Shown here: positions 42,930 to 53,200 of the stretch, piece by piece
Numbering within the stretch: the stretch's first letter is position 1
How the letters are laid out: each line of letters starts with the position of its first letter
From: Cherax quadricarinatus
Taxonomy: Eukaryota; Arthropoda; Malacostraca; Decapoda; Parastacidae
Assembly: GCF_038502225.1 (NCBI RefSeq)
Contig: NW_027196402.1
Location: 28,983 to 92,982, forward strand
Length of the DNA: 64,000 nucleotides
Direction of reading: 5' to 3'
Translations under genes and position numbers: made by a program
Notes under the pieces: generated by a model
The model's database searches: none
What the model saw: only the letters and a program-made list of their open reading frames with translations
What the model was told of the DNA's origin: nothing

Positions 42930-43580
42930 TTTAAACTCTAATCCTCACCTACTCTCTGCATTTTTTGCTTGACGCTTATAGTGGGCTGAAGAATCATCTT
43001 TTGCCAATGTCCAACAATAGTCTGCAAGCATTCTTGTGCCCCATTTGCCGTGGTATCATTTTCAATGGTTGAAATATCTTGGTGAAACCTTTCACCATGT
43101 TCGTCACTAACTGCCCCACAGTTCGCTGAGAAAAGTCTAAATGTGAGTCCAAAAAGTGGATTTTTAAGTGGCATGTTATCCCTGATGAGGTTTTCCATCA
43201 TTTCCTTCGACACTAACTTGAATGCTTCCCAAGCAGCTTTCTTCTCCCCACGAAAGTCAGATTCAGTGTCACTATCTTGAAGAAGCTCTTGAATCTGATA
43301 AGCATTGAGTACTCCCTCTCTTAGCGTCCCTCAATTAGGGGAATTTTGAAGTTAAATACTTGAATCCCTGACCGAATTTGTTCATAGCTTTCACAACGTT
43401 TTTTCATGAGCCCCAGTTTTGTGTAGTGGTGGAAGCAAAATTTTGTTTGGTACAATGAGAGGTGAATGTTGAACATTTTTCATCCCAGGTTTCAATGACT
43501 GACGAGGTGGCCAGTCCGTCCTGATGTAGTGAGAACTTCTTGCACGACTGTCCCATTCACATAGAAAGCAGCAGTACTGT
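42930..43580 (-). pseudogene. arthropod multicopy protein of unknown function, broken
   Basis: Frames in order from the high end: AVLLSM and MGQSCKKFSLHQD, then TKFCFHHYTKLGLMK, then a long middle with stops, then CGAVSDEHGERFHQDIST (43125-43070), and in another frame RMLADYCWTLAKDDSSAHYK. I recognise the LGLMK...GAVSDEHGERFHQDI...MLADYCW pattern from a protein family present in many copies in arthropod genomes, with no assigned function that I know of. It may be mobile. At least three frame changes, so it cannot be functional. Confidence 0.6.
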
Positions 43581-43618
43581 TTTAAAAAATTAAAAAAAGA
43601 ATTTTTTTCTTCATGTCA

Positions 43619-43624
43619 GTATTA

Positions 43625-43715
<91 letters not shown>

Positions 43716-43741
43716 CATTATTATTATTATTATTATTATTA

Positions 43742-43776
<35 letters not shown>

Positions 43777-43820
43777 TATTTTTTTATTTTTTTATTACTA
43801 TTATTCTTTTTCCTCTTACT

Positions 43821-43910
<90 letters not shown>
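43619..43910. repeat. TTA microsatellite, ~290 bp
   Basis: ATT/TTA repeats with a TCT-rich stretch at 43815-43845. It abuts the 3' end of the minus-strand RTE-like LINE and corresponds to its tail. Confidence 0.9.
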
Positions 43911-43912
<2 letters not shown>

Positions 43913-44229
43913 TTTTTTAACAAGTCGGCCATCCCCCACCGAGGCAGGGTGACCCAAAAAGAAAATACTTTCATCATCATTCAACAATTTCACCTCACTC
44001 ATACATAATCACTGTTTTTGCAGAGGAGCTCAGAATACAGCAGCAGTTTAGAAGCATATACGTATAAAGATACACAACATATCCCTCCAAACTGTAAATA
44101 TCTAAAACCCACCTTTAAAGTCCAGGCATTGTACTTCCCATTTCCAGTACTCAAGTCCAGCTATATAAATATAACCAGTTTCCGTGAATCCCTTCACTAA
44201 TATTACCCTGCTCACACTCCAACAGCTCG

Positions 44230-45690
44230 TCAGGTCCCAAATACCATTCGACTCCATTCACTCGTATCTGACATGCTCACACACGCTTGCTGGAAGTCCA
44301 AGCCCCTGGCCCACAAAACCTCCTTTACCCCCTCTTTCCAACCTTTTCGAGGACGACCTCTACCCCGTCTTCCTTCCCCTACAGATTTATACGCTCTCCA
44401 TGTCATTCTACTTTGATCCATTCTCTCTAAATGACCAAACCACCTCAACAACCCCTCTTCAGCCCTCTGACTAATACTTTTATTAACTCCACACCTTCTC
44501 TTAATTTCCACACTCCGAATTTTCTGCATAATATTTACACCACACATTGCCCTTAGGACATCTCCACTGCCTCCAACCGCCTCCTCGCTGCAGCATTTAT
44601 ATCCCAAGCTTCACACCCATATAAGAGTGTTGGTACTACTATACTTTCATACATCCCCTTCTTTGCCATAAATAACATTTTTTTTGTCTCCACATATACC
44701 TCAACGCACCATTCACCTTTTTTCCTTCATCAATTCTTTGAATAACCTCATCCTTCATAAATCCATCAGCTGACACGTCAACTCCCAAATATCTGAAAAA
44801 ATAAATTTCTTCCATACTCTTCCTCTTCAATTTGATATCCAATTTTCCTTTATCTAAATCATTTGATACCCTCATCACCTTACTCTTTTCTATGTTCACT
44901 TTCAACTTTCTACCTTTACACACTCTCCCAAACTCGTCCACTAACCTTTGTAATTTTTCTTTAGAATATCCCATAAGCACAGTATCATCAGCAAAAAGTA
45001 ACTGTGTCAATTCCCATTTTGAATTTGATTCTCCATAATTTAATGCCACCCCTCTTTCGAACACCCTAGCTCTTACTTCTTTTACAATCCCATCTATAAA
45101 TATATTAAACAACCATGGTGACATTACACATCCTTGTCTAAGACCTACTTTTACAGGGAAGTAGTCTCCCTCTCTTCTACACACACTAACCTGAGCTTCA
45201 CTATCCTCATAAAAACTCTTTACAGCATTTAGTGATTTACTACCTATTCCATACACTTGCAGCATTTGCCACATTGCTCCCCTATCCACTCTATCATATG
45301 CCTTTTCTAAATCCATAAATGCAATGAAAACTTTACTACCTTTATCTAAATACTGTTCATATATATGCTTCAATGTAAACCCTTGATCTACACATCCCCT
45401 ACCTACTCTAAAACCTCCTTGCTCATCCGCAATCCTACATTCTGTCTTACCTCCAAATGTTTCAGTAATAACTCTTCCATACACTTTTTTCCTGGTATAC
45501 TCAGTAAACTAATACCTCAATAATTTTTACAGTCTCTTTTGTCTCCCTTCCCTTTACATAAAGGAACTATACATGCTCTCTGCCAATCCCTAGGTACCTT
45601 ACCCTCTTTCACACATTTATTAAATAAAAATACCAACCACTCCAACACTATATCCCTCCCCTGCTTTTAACATTTCTGTCATGATCCCGT
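44230..45690 (-). pseudogene. RTE-like reverse transcriptase
   Basis: 45484-44639 reads YGRVITETFGGKTECRIADE, GGFRVGRGCVDQGFTLKHIY, VFIAFMDLEKAYDRVDRGAM (first catalytic Asp), LRQGCVMSPWLFNIFIDGIV and LTQLLFADDTVLMGYS with FADD intact. The thumb and the C-terminal RWFGHLERMDQSRMTWRAYK and GRRGRGRPRKGW follow in 44607-44230. Frameshifts near 44640 and 45485 separate the parts. Before 45485 the entry motifs are split over frames. Confidence 0.78.
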
Positions 45691-45694
45691 CATG

Positions 45695-46010
45695 ATCCAC
45701 GCATTCACTCAACATTTCCCAAAATCTCTCTCTCTCCTCCACACTTCTCTTTTCTCCAGGTGCATATATGCTTACTATAAATCACTTTTCACATCCAATC
45801 CGTATTTTACTCCACATAATCCTTGAATCAATGCATTTATACTTCCTCTTTTTCTGCCATAGCTTATCCTTCAACATTATTGTTACTCCTTCTTTAGCTC
45901 TAACTCTATTTGAAACCCCTGACCTAATCCCATTTATTTTTCTCCAATGAAACTCGCCCACCCCCTTCAGCTTTGTTTCACTTAAAGCAGGACATCCAGC
46001 TTCTTCTCAT
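45695..46010 (-). pseudogene. RTE-like endonuclease, N-terminal part
   Basis: Frames give VDVMNEKKLDVLL (strand before the catalytic Glu), KGVGEF-like and GVSNRVRAKEGVTIML-like segments, MWSKIRIGCEK and YAPGEKRSVEERERFWE. This is the APE-type endonuclease up to, but not including, the GDFN motif. Stops and shifts are present. Confidence 0.6.
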
Positions 46011-46040
46011 TCATAACATCCACAATCATCTCTTTCTTAT

Positions 46041-46380
46041 CATTCGCACAACATCCATTGGGTTACTAGCCCATTGTTCACAGCATTTTAGCTGACTTTT
46101 ACAACACGCATGGCTTACGGAGGATTCTTATTCCACTTCCCCATGGATATAAAAGGAAAAGTAATAAGATAAAATCGAAGAAAACTCGGATGAGTGTGTA
46201 TAAATAAATGTGTATATGTATGTGTAGTGTGACCTAAGTGTAAGTAGAAGTAGCAAGACATACCTGTAATCTTACATATTTATGAGATAGACAAACGACA
46301 CCAGCAATCCTACCATCATCGAAAACAATTAAAGGCAGGACGGTAGTACCTCCCTGGGTGGTTGCTGTCTACAAACCTAC
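46041..46380. repeat. decapod dispersed repeat, possibly LINE 5' region
   Basis: TACGGAGGATTCTTATTCCA, GATGAGTGTGTATAAATAAA and GGCAGGACGGTAGTACCTCC are words I associate with a common decapod dispersed repeat. It ends in the ATT microsatellite at 46386. No coding pattern. Confidence 0.5.
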
Positions 46381-46385
46381 TACCT

Positions 46386-46388
46386 ATG

Positions 46389-46474
<86 letters not shown>

Positions 46475-46475
46475 C
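46386..46475. repeat. ATT microsatellite
   Basis: About 29 uninterrupted ATT units, with a C change near the end. Confidence 0.95.
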
Positions 46476-46489
46476 ATTACACATGTAAG

Positions 46490-46990
46490 CACTAAACCCA
46501 TGGAGGTAACAATAACTGCGGAATGGGATGCACCTCGTAGTGTGGCTGGCGTTGAACACACAGAACTTGGGGTACATTGTTCCGTGCTTGAAGCATTACA
46601 TACGGTATGTGGTGTGCACATAAAGTGCCTGGAAAGCCGCTTGAAGCACCTGGTACAATACCAGCATAACCCCCCTAAGATGCCTGGTGCATTACGTACG
46701 GTGCTTGGTACACCATGTGCATGGCCTGGTGAACAAAACAATGCCTGTGTCACAACGTACAGTGCACTGAGAAACCATACATAGCGCCTGGGGCACGCAC
46801 CACATACCCTGTACATTACAGCAAATACAGTGACTCGGGTACCATATACAGTGTCTGTGGGACCAAGTATAGTGCTTGGTGCACCAAGTGCAGTGTCTCG
46901 ATCACCACTTCCAGTGACCTGGGGAACAACATATACTGCCTAGAGCACTACATGCAGCTTCATGCGCATCACCTACAGAATCTGCATACA
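46490..46990. repeat. degenerate 21-bp minisatellite
   Basis: Units of the form ACCANNTACAGTGCCTGGNGC recur every 21-22 bp, clearest at 46855-46985, for about 20 copies. No coding assignment is made. Confidence 0.65.
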
Positions 46991-47029
46991 TATACAGTGG
47001 TATAAACCTTGGTAATAAATATCGACAAG

Positions 47030-47217
47030 TTGATTTAGAAAGACACGTGAGCAAACATTATGACATATTTATTAGAAAGCGTTTCGGTCCTGGGACTTTG
47101 ATCTCTTCTAACATACAGAGGTAGAAAGACATTATATATAGGCGGAGAGTGAGATGTGAGTGACACATGGTGACCTGAAGAATGCCATGTTGGGATGAGG
47201 ACGGGTAGACGATGAGA
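47030..47217 (-). repeat. 3' region of a Penelope-like element (probable)
   Basis: On the minus strand it contains GATCAAAGTCCCAGGACCGA followed by AACGC and AATAAATATGTCATAATG. A GTCC/GGAC hairpin precedes CGAAACG. It lies directly downstream of the GIY-YIG-like fragment and may be its 3' untranslated part. Confidence 0.45.
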
Positions 47218-47580
47218 TCATGTGACTCCTGTGTTGTTGGGTTGGTGTTGCTTAAGTATCATGTATGCTAATGTTTTTGAGATTTTGTGGTTTCCAGTGT
47301 TACGTTCTATTGTGTCGGTGACAGAGATTAGTGAGGCTTCTAGGAACCGTCGGCGTCTGAGGTCTGGTCCGGTGAGAACGAGTTGTGCCTCATTCCAGTT
47401 CATCAAATGCCCCTTGGAGTCTCTGTGGAGGACACAGGCGCACTTCGATGTTCGTGCGTTTCGTAGTGAGGTCTTTGATAGAATATGTGTTTATGGTGGA
47501 AACGTTGATGTTACTCGTAGCAAGTGCCCGGCGAGTATTCATGGCAACAACACCACATGGGTGTTGCTGCTGCCACGAAT
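47218..47580 (-). pseudogene. Penelope-like element C-terminal (GIY-YIG-type) fragment
   Basis: The reading ACVLHRDSKGHLMNWNEAQL, then VLTGPDLRRRRFLEASLISV, then RNTGNHKISKTLAYMILKQH resembles the last part of Penelope-like elements. There the GIY-YIG nuclease ends with an H...W-based segment and an R-rich FLE/IEASLI helix. The GIY-YIG motif itself would lie beyond 47580, where a MITE in a TA run interrupts. The family call is by eye. Confidence 0.55.
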
Positions 47581-47589
47581 ATATATATA

Positions 47590-47975
47590 TGTCGTGCCGA
47601 ATAGGCAGAATTTGCGATCTTGGCTTAAATAGCAACGCTCATCTTGCCATATAGGACAAGTGAAAATTTGTGTATGCAATAATTTCGCAAAAATCATTGT
47701 GAACCTAACGAAAAAAATTGATTTCTTTGTGTTTGCTTAGTATTAAATTATTGTAAAAGTATCTGCAATATATTTAGTGGATTAGGCTAAAATAAATTGT
47801 TCTTGTTATAATAAGGTTAGGTAAGTCTTCTAAGATTCTTTTGGTGCAAAATTATAATTTTTTACATTAACATTAATGAAAAAAAATATATCTTTAAACT
47901 TATAAGAGAAAATTTTAGAAAGGCCTTAATTTTAAATGAGTTCTTGCTAATTGACCAGTTTTACATATTCGGCAC

Positions 47976-47979
<4 letters not shown>
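47590..47979. mobile_element. MITE, 390 bp, in a TA-repeat target
   Basis: The ends TGTCGTGCCGAATA (47590-47603) and TATTCGGCACGACA (47966-47979) are a perfect 14-bp inverted repeat, flanked on both sides by TATATA. The interior is AT-rich and non-coding (TTGCGATCTTGGCTTAAATA, AGGACAAGTGAAAATTTG). The flanks do not show a separate duplication beyond TA. Confidence 0.8.

Positions 47980-48045
<66 letters not shown>
47980..48045. repeat. TA microsatellite
   Basis: About 33 TA units directly after the MITE. Confidence 0.95.
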
Positions 48046-48048
<3 letters not shown>

Positions 48049-48440
48049 ACTGATCTCTGGCTGAAGGAGACTCGAACCTACGAACCTTGGAACAAGATAC
48101 GTAATGCTTTACCAATCTACCCACACTAGACAAATACCTTGGAGTCCAGCTTGCGCTAGACTTTGATCCAAGGGAGCCAGCTTTCAGGGAGAAGGTTTAC
48201 AGCTTTTCATCTCATCCCCTGCATGCATCAGCATTACTAGAGATATTAACAATGCAAGGAATTCGCAGGAGCAGGTGAAATATACACAAACACATATCTC
48301 TGGCTGGAGGAGACTCGAACCTACGAACCTTGGAACAAGGTACGCAGTGCTTTACCAATCTACCTACACTGGACAAATTCCTTGGAGTCCAGCTTGCGCT
48401 AGACTTTGATCCAAGGCAGCCAGCTTTCAGGGAGAAGGCT
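48046..48440 (-). mobile_element. tRNA-derived SINE, two direct units
   Basis: Two copies, 48053-48195 and 48295-48430, share CTCTGGCTGRAGGAGACTCG and CCTTGGAGTCCAGCTTGCGC. On the minus strand each has an A-box-like GGGTAGATTGGTAAAGCA (TAGGTAGATTGG in the second) and a B box GGTTCGAGTCTCC, with a CCTTG/CAAGG arm between. This is a tRNA-like head, not a functional tRNA gene: the anticodon loop is not well formed. The spacer between units is ~100 bp. Confidence 0.65.
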
Positions 48441-48995
48441 TCTCCCGTTGTCATAATGATCCTTTATATGGGTCTCTGTGAATGCTGCAAATATTGCATT
48501 TGACTCCGTGAGCAGTCCATTGATGGAAGGAATTTTGTAGTTTTTTGACGTCTTTAGACCCTGTATGTTTGCAAAGACAAATGTCGTATTGGTGGAATTT
48601 ATTATCTGTTGTTCTGGGGTAGAGGCCAATGCTCGTGTCTCTGCTCCAGAAGTGTTTTCAGGTGGTGTAGGATTATTATCATTCCTTGACAGTCTTTTTT
48701 CCCTTCCTGGTCCTCAAAAACCTCTGTCCCTGGAGAGGGTATGGCTCCTCTCATTTGTTTCCCATAGTCTGGCTGGTCTGTGTCTTCTAGTCCCCTTTAG
48801 ATGATGTGCTTGGCAGTATGCATTGTAGCATTTTCTTTCATGGATTGATGAGTGACACATTTCTGGGTGAAATAAGTTGCAAGAAGGGAAGTTGCGCTCT
48901 CCTGTTGTCATGTGGGTGCGGCATTTTTTGGGATGGTCAAATCTGCATGTCCCACCTGTTTTACCAGATATATCGTGCCAGCAAATACCCAAGGC
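48399..48995 (-). pseudogene. LINE ORF with CxxxHxxxC fingers and endonuclease start
   Basis: One frame with a single internal stop (TGA near 48711). The first part reads MGICWHDISGKTGGTCRFDH, PKKCRTHMTTG, SCNLFHPEMCHSSIHERKCY and NAYCQAHHLKGTRR. That is three repeats of C-x3-H-x3-C or a close variant, each preceded by a further Cys. The second part reads TNTTFVFANIQGLKTSKNYK, LLTESNAIFAAFTETHIKD, the opening of an APE-type endonuclease with its ETH catalytic Glu. The remainder is cut off at the SINE (48440). I do not know its clade. Confidence 0.6.
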
Positions 48996-50243
48996 ATAGT
49001 AGCCAAAATAGTTTCAGTCTAGACTTTATTACAGATAATAAGTTTTTTAAATTATCAGTATATTTTAATGAAGAGTTAAGACTGGCAGGAAAAGTGATAT
49101 ACCAGGTTTTACACATGGGAAAGTAATATTTTTAGTTACTGATTTAAAATACCTAACTTGTAATAAGTAACATATTGCTTAAGTTGAACCATTTATTAAT
49201 ATGAAACATTGTGGGCAACCTCCATCTTTTGTTCAAAGCTTTCAAAAAGATAACACAATAAATGCTAAAATATCTTCAGTTAAACAGCTTAATATTATCA
49301 AAAAGTGACAATAATAATAATAAATACAAAATATTCAAAACTGAAGCAGTAAAGTGTCAAAATAATTTACTTAAAATTTATAAACATTTAAGTAAAAGAT
49401 ATATTGTAAAATATGAAGAGAATAATGCAATTGATGTTGAGAACATTGAGTGCAAGTGATCACTGTTATTAATAACGAGAACATTAAGCTAAATCAGTCA
49501 GTTGATAAGCATCATAATACTGAACAGTGTAAATAAAGAACACTGGTTACATAAACCATAGAATAACACACATAAAATAATACTGTCTTACACATTCCTC
49601 AACAGTTCGTAGCTAAATAAACATATCTCTTGTTGTCTTATGTTACTTCACTCACTATATTCTACACTTTCATATTTCAAAATAACTCTCAAGAAAATTA
49701 AATCATAATTTAATTTAAAATCATAGAAATAAATCATAACACATAGATTAAAAATTATTTAAGAAAATAAATGTTGTGTTGACAGCTTGATGAATAACAC
49801 TTGTGTTGATAACTTAATTTATTCTTTATTATGCACAAAATGTACAAAAAATTATTCAGAATTCTTTCATAAAAGAACTGTAAAAGACATAAGAACTAAT
49901 ATCTGTGTTTTACTATGGAGCAAGACGAAAAATACGGATCTCTTATCATTAATTAATTTTAAACATAAACTTTGACTTAAAAACATATTCCATATATGTG
50001 TATTATTTTGACAACTACTGTCAATAATTAACTCATTTTTTTTACATATAAAAATCATAAATCTAAAATACATTTAACGAAACAAATTAAAATAAGACTT
50101 AAGTAAATTTAATCCATTGAAAATTTAAAAAAACAAATCCGAAAAATATTTCAAGTCTCATTTCCACTTCACTAACACCCATATTATTTGTACTGTATAT
50201 AACTGACTACATATGTCACATTGCTTATAATTATGAGAACATT
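48996..50243. other. no gene seen
   Basis: A very AT-rich 1.2 kb with short plus-strand readings (49262-49459, 49787-49975) that I do not recognise. No repeat was found elsewhere in the window. Confidence 0.5.
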
Positions 50244-53200
50244 TGAAAGATGAGAAATGTCACTGGTAGTGAGAACAACCTTACCATTATCATGAACAAT
50301 GTCACTGGTAGTGAGAACAACCTTACCATTATCATGAACAATGTCACTGGTAGTGAGAACAACCTTACCATTATCATGAACAATGTCACTGGTAGTGAGA
50401 ACAACCTTACCATTATCATGAACAATGTTACTGGTAGTGAGAACAACCTTACCATTATCAAGAACAATGTCACTGGTAGTGAGAACAACCTTACCATTAT
50501 CATGAACAATGTCACTAGTAGTGAGAACAACCTTACCATTATCATGACCAATGTCACTGGTAGTGAGAACAACCTTACCATTATCATGAACAATGTCACT
50601 GGTAGTGAGAACAACCTCACCATTATCATGAACAATGTCACTGGTAGTGAGAACAACCTCACCATTATCATGAACAATGTCACTGGTAGTGAGAACAACC
50701 TTACCATTATCATGAACAATGTCACTGGTAGTGAGAACAACCTTACCATTATCATGAACAATGTTACTGGTAGTGAGAACAACCTTACCATTATCATGAA
50801 CAATGTCACTGGTAGTGAGAACAACCTCACCATTATCATGAACAATGTTACTGGTAGTGAGAACAACCTTACCATTATCATGAACAATGTCACTGGTAGT
50901 GAGAACAACATTTCCATTATAATGAACAATATCACTGGTAGTGAGAACAACCATACCATTATCATGAACAATGTCACTGGTAGTGAGAACAACCTTACCA
51001 TTATCATGAACAATGTCACTGGTAGTGAGAACAACCTTACCATTATCATGAACAATGTCACTGGTAGTGAGAACAACCTTTCCATTATAATGAACAATGT
51101 CACTGGTAGTGAGAACAACCTTACCATTATAATGAACAATATCACTGGTAGTGAGAACAACCTTTCCATTATCATGAACAATGTAACTGTTAGTGAGAAC
51201 AACCTTTCCATTATAATGAACAATGTCACTGGTAGTGAGAACAACCTTACCATTATCATGAACAATATCACTGGTAGTGAGAACAACCTTACGTTCATTA
51301 TGAACAATGTCACTGGTAGTGAGAACAATCGTATCATTATTATGAACAATGTCACTGCTGTTGAGAACAACCATACCATCATCATGAACAATGTCACTGG
51401 TAGTGAGAACAACCTTACCATTATCATGAACAATGTCAATGGCAGTGAGAACAACCTTACCATTATCATGAACAATGTCACTGGTAGTGAGAACATCCTT
51501 AACGTCATCATGAACAATGTCACTGGTAGAGGGAACAGATGTACCATTAATATGAACAATGTCACTGGTAGTGAGAACAACCTTGTAATTATCATGAACA
51601 ATGTCACTGGTAGTGAGAACAATCGTATCATTGTTATGAACAATGTCACTGGTAGTGAGAACAACCTTAACGTTATCATGAACAATGTCACTGGTAGTGA
51701 GAACAACCTTACCATTATCATGAACAATGTCACTGGTAGTGAGAACAACCTTACCATTATCATGAACAATGTCACTGTTAGTGAGAACAACCTTACCATT
51801 ATCATGAACAATGTCACTGGTAGTGAGAACAACTTTACCATCACCATGAACAATGTCACTGGTAGTGAGAACAATCGTATCATTATTATGAACAATGTCA
51901 CTGGTGGTGAGAACAACCTTGCCATTATCATGAACAATATCACTGGTAGAGGGAACAGATGTACAATTATTATGAACAATGTCACTGGTAGTGAGAACAA
52001 CCTTATAATTATTATGAACAATGTCACTGGTAGTGTGAACAACCTTACCATTATCATGAACAATGTTACTGGTAGTGAAAACAACCTGACCATTATCATG
52101 AACAATGTCACTGGTAGTGTGAACAACCTTACCATTATCATGAACAATGTTACTGGTAGTGAGAACAACCTGACCATTATCATGAACAATGTCACTGGTA
52201 GTGAGAACAACCTTACCATTATCATGAACAATGTTACTGGTAGTGAGAACAACCTTACCATTATCATGAACAATGTTACTGGTAGTGAGAACAACCTTAC
52301 CATTATCATGAACAATGTCACTGGTAGTGAGAACAACCTTTCCATTATAATGAACAATGTCACTGGTAGTGAGAACAACCTTTCCATTATCATGAACAAT
52401 GTCACTGGTAGTGAGAACAACCTTACCATTATCATGAACAATGTCACTGGTAGTGAGAACAACCTTACCATTATCATGAACAATGTCACTGGTAGTGAGA
52501 ACAACCTCACCATTATCATGAACAATGTTACTGGTAGTGAGAACAACCTTACCATTATCATGAACAATGTCACTGGTAGTGAGAACAACCTTTCCATTAT
52601 AATGAACAATATCACTGGTAGTGAGAACAACCATACCATTATCATGAACAATGTCACTGGTAGTGAGAACAACCTTTCCATTATCATGAATAATGTCACT
52701 GGTAGTGAGAACAACCTTACCATTATCATGAACAATGTCACTGGTAGTGAGAACAACCTTTCCATTATAATGAACAATGTCACTGGTAGTAAGAACAACC
52801 TTACCATTATCATGAACAATGTCACTGGTAGTGAGAACAACCTTTCCATTATAATGAACAATGTCACTGGTAGTGAGAACAACCTTACCATTATAATGAA
52901 CAATATCACTGGTAGTGAGAACAACCTTTCCATTATCATGAACAATGTAACTGTTAGTGAGACCAACCTTTCCATTATCATGAACAATGTCACTGATAGT
53001 GAGAACAACCTTACCATTATCATGAACAATATCACTGGTAGTGAGAACAACCTTACCATTATCATGAAGAATATAACCGGTAGTGAGAACAGCCTTACGT
53101 TCATTATGAACAATGTCACTGGTAATGAGAACAATCGTATCATTATTATGAACAATGTCACTGCTGTTGAGAACAACCATACCATCATCATGAACAATGT

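Larger units (their letters stand above)
43911..46040 (-). mobile_element. RTE-like LINE, second subfamily, internally deleted
   Basis: Endonuclease fragment (about 46010-45695) is fused to RT from its entry motif (about 45690) to the C terminus (44230). The 3' UTR (CAAGTCGGCCATCCCCCACC on the plus strand) is a diverged version of that of the copies at 41.05 and 59.82 kb. The second half of the endonuclease and the linker are missing. Confidence 0.75.

Noticed and set aside
43613..44008. A poly-Leu reading over the TTA microsatellite, and Asn/Ile-rich readings at 26012-26323 and 46316-46816.
   Set aside because: Translations of simple repeats.
47944..48133. Tyr/Ile-repeat readings over the TA runs.
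   Set aside because: Translations of (TA)n.
48046..48440. Possible functional tRNA genes.
   Set aside because: A and B boxes are present, but the acceptor and anticodon arms do not form a proper cloverleaf, and the units are repeated in tandem with SINE-like bodies.
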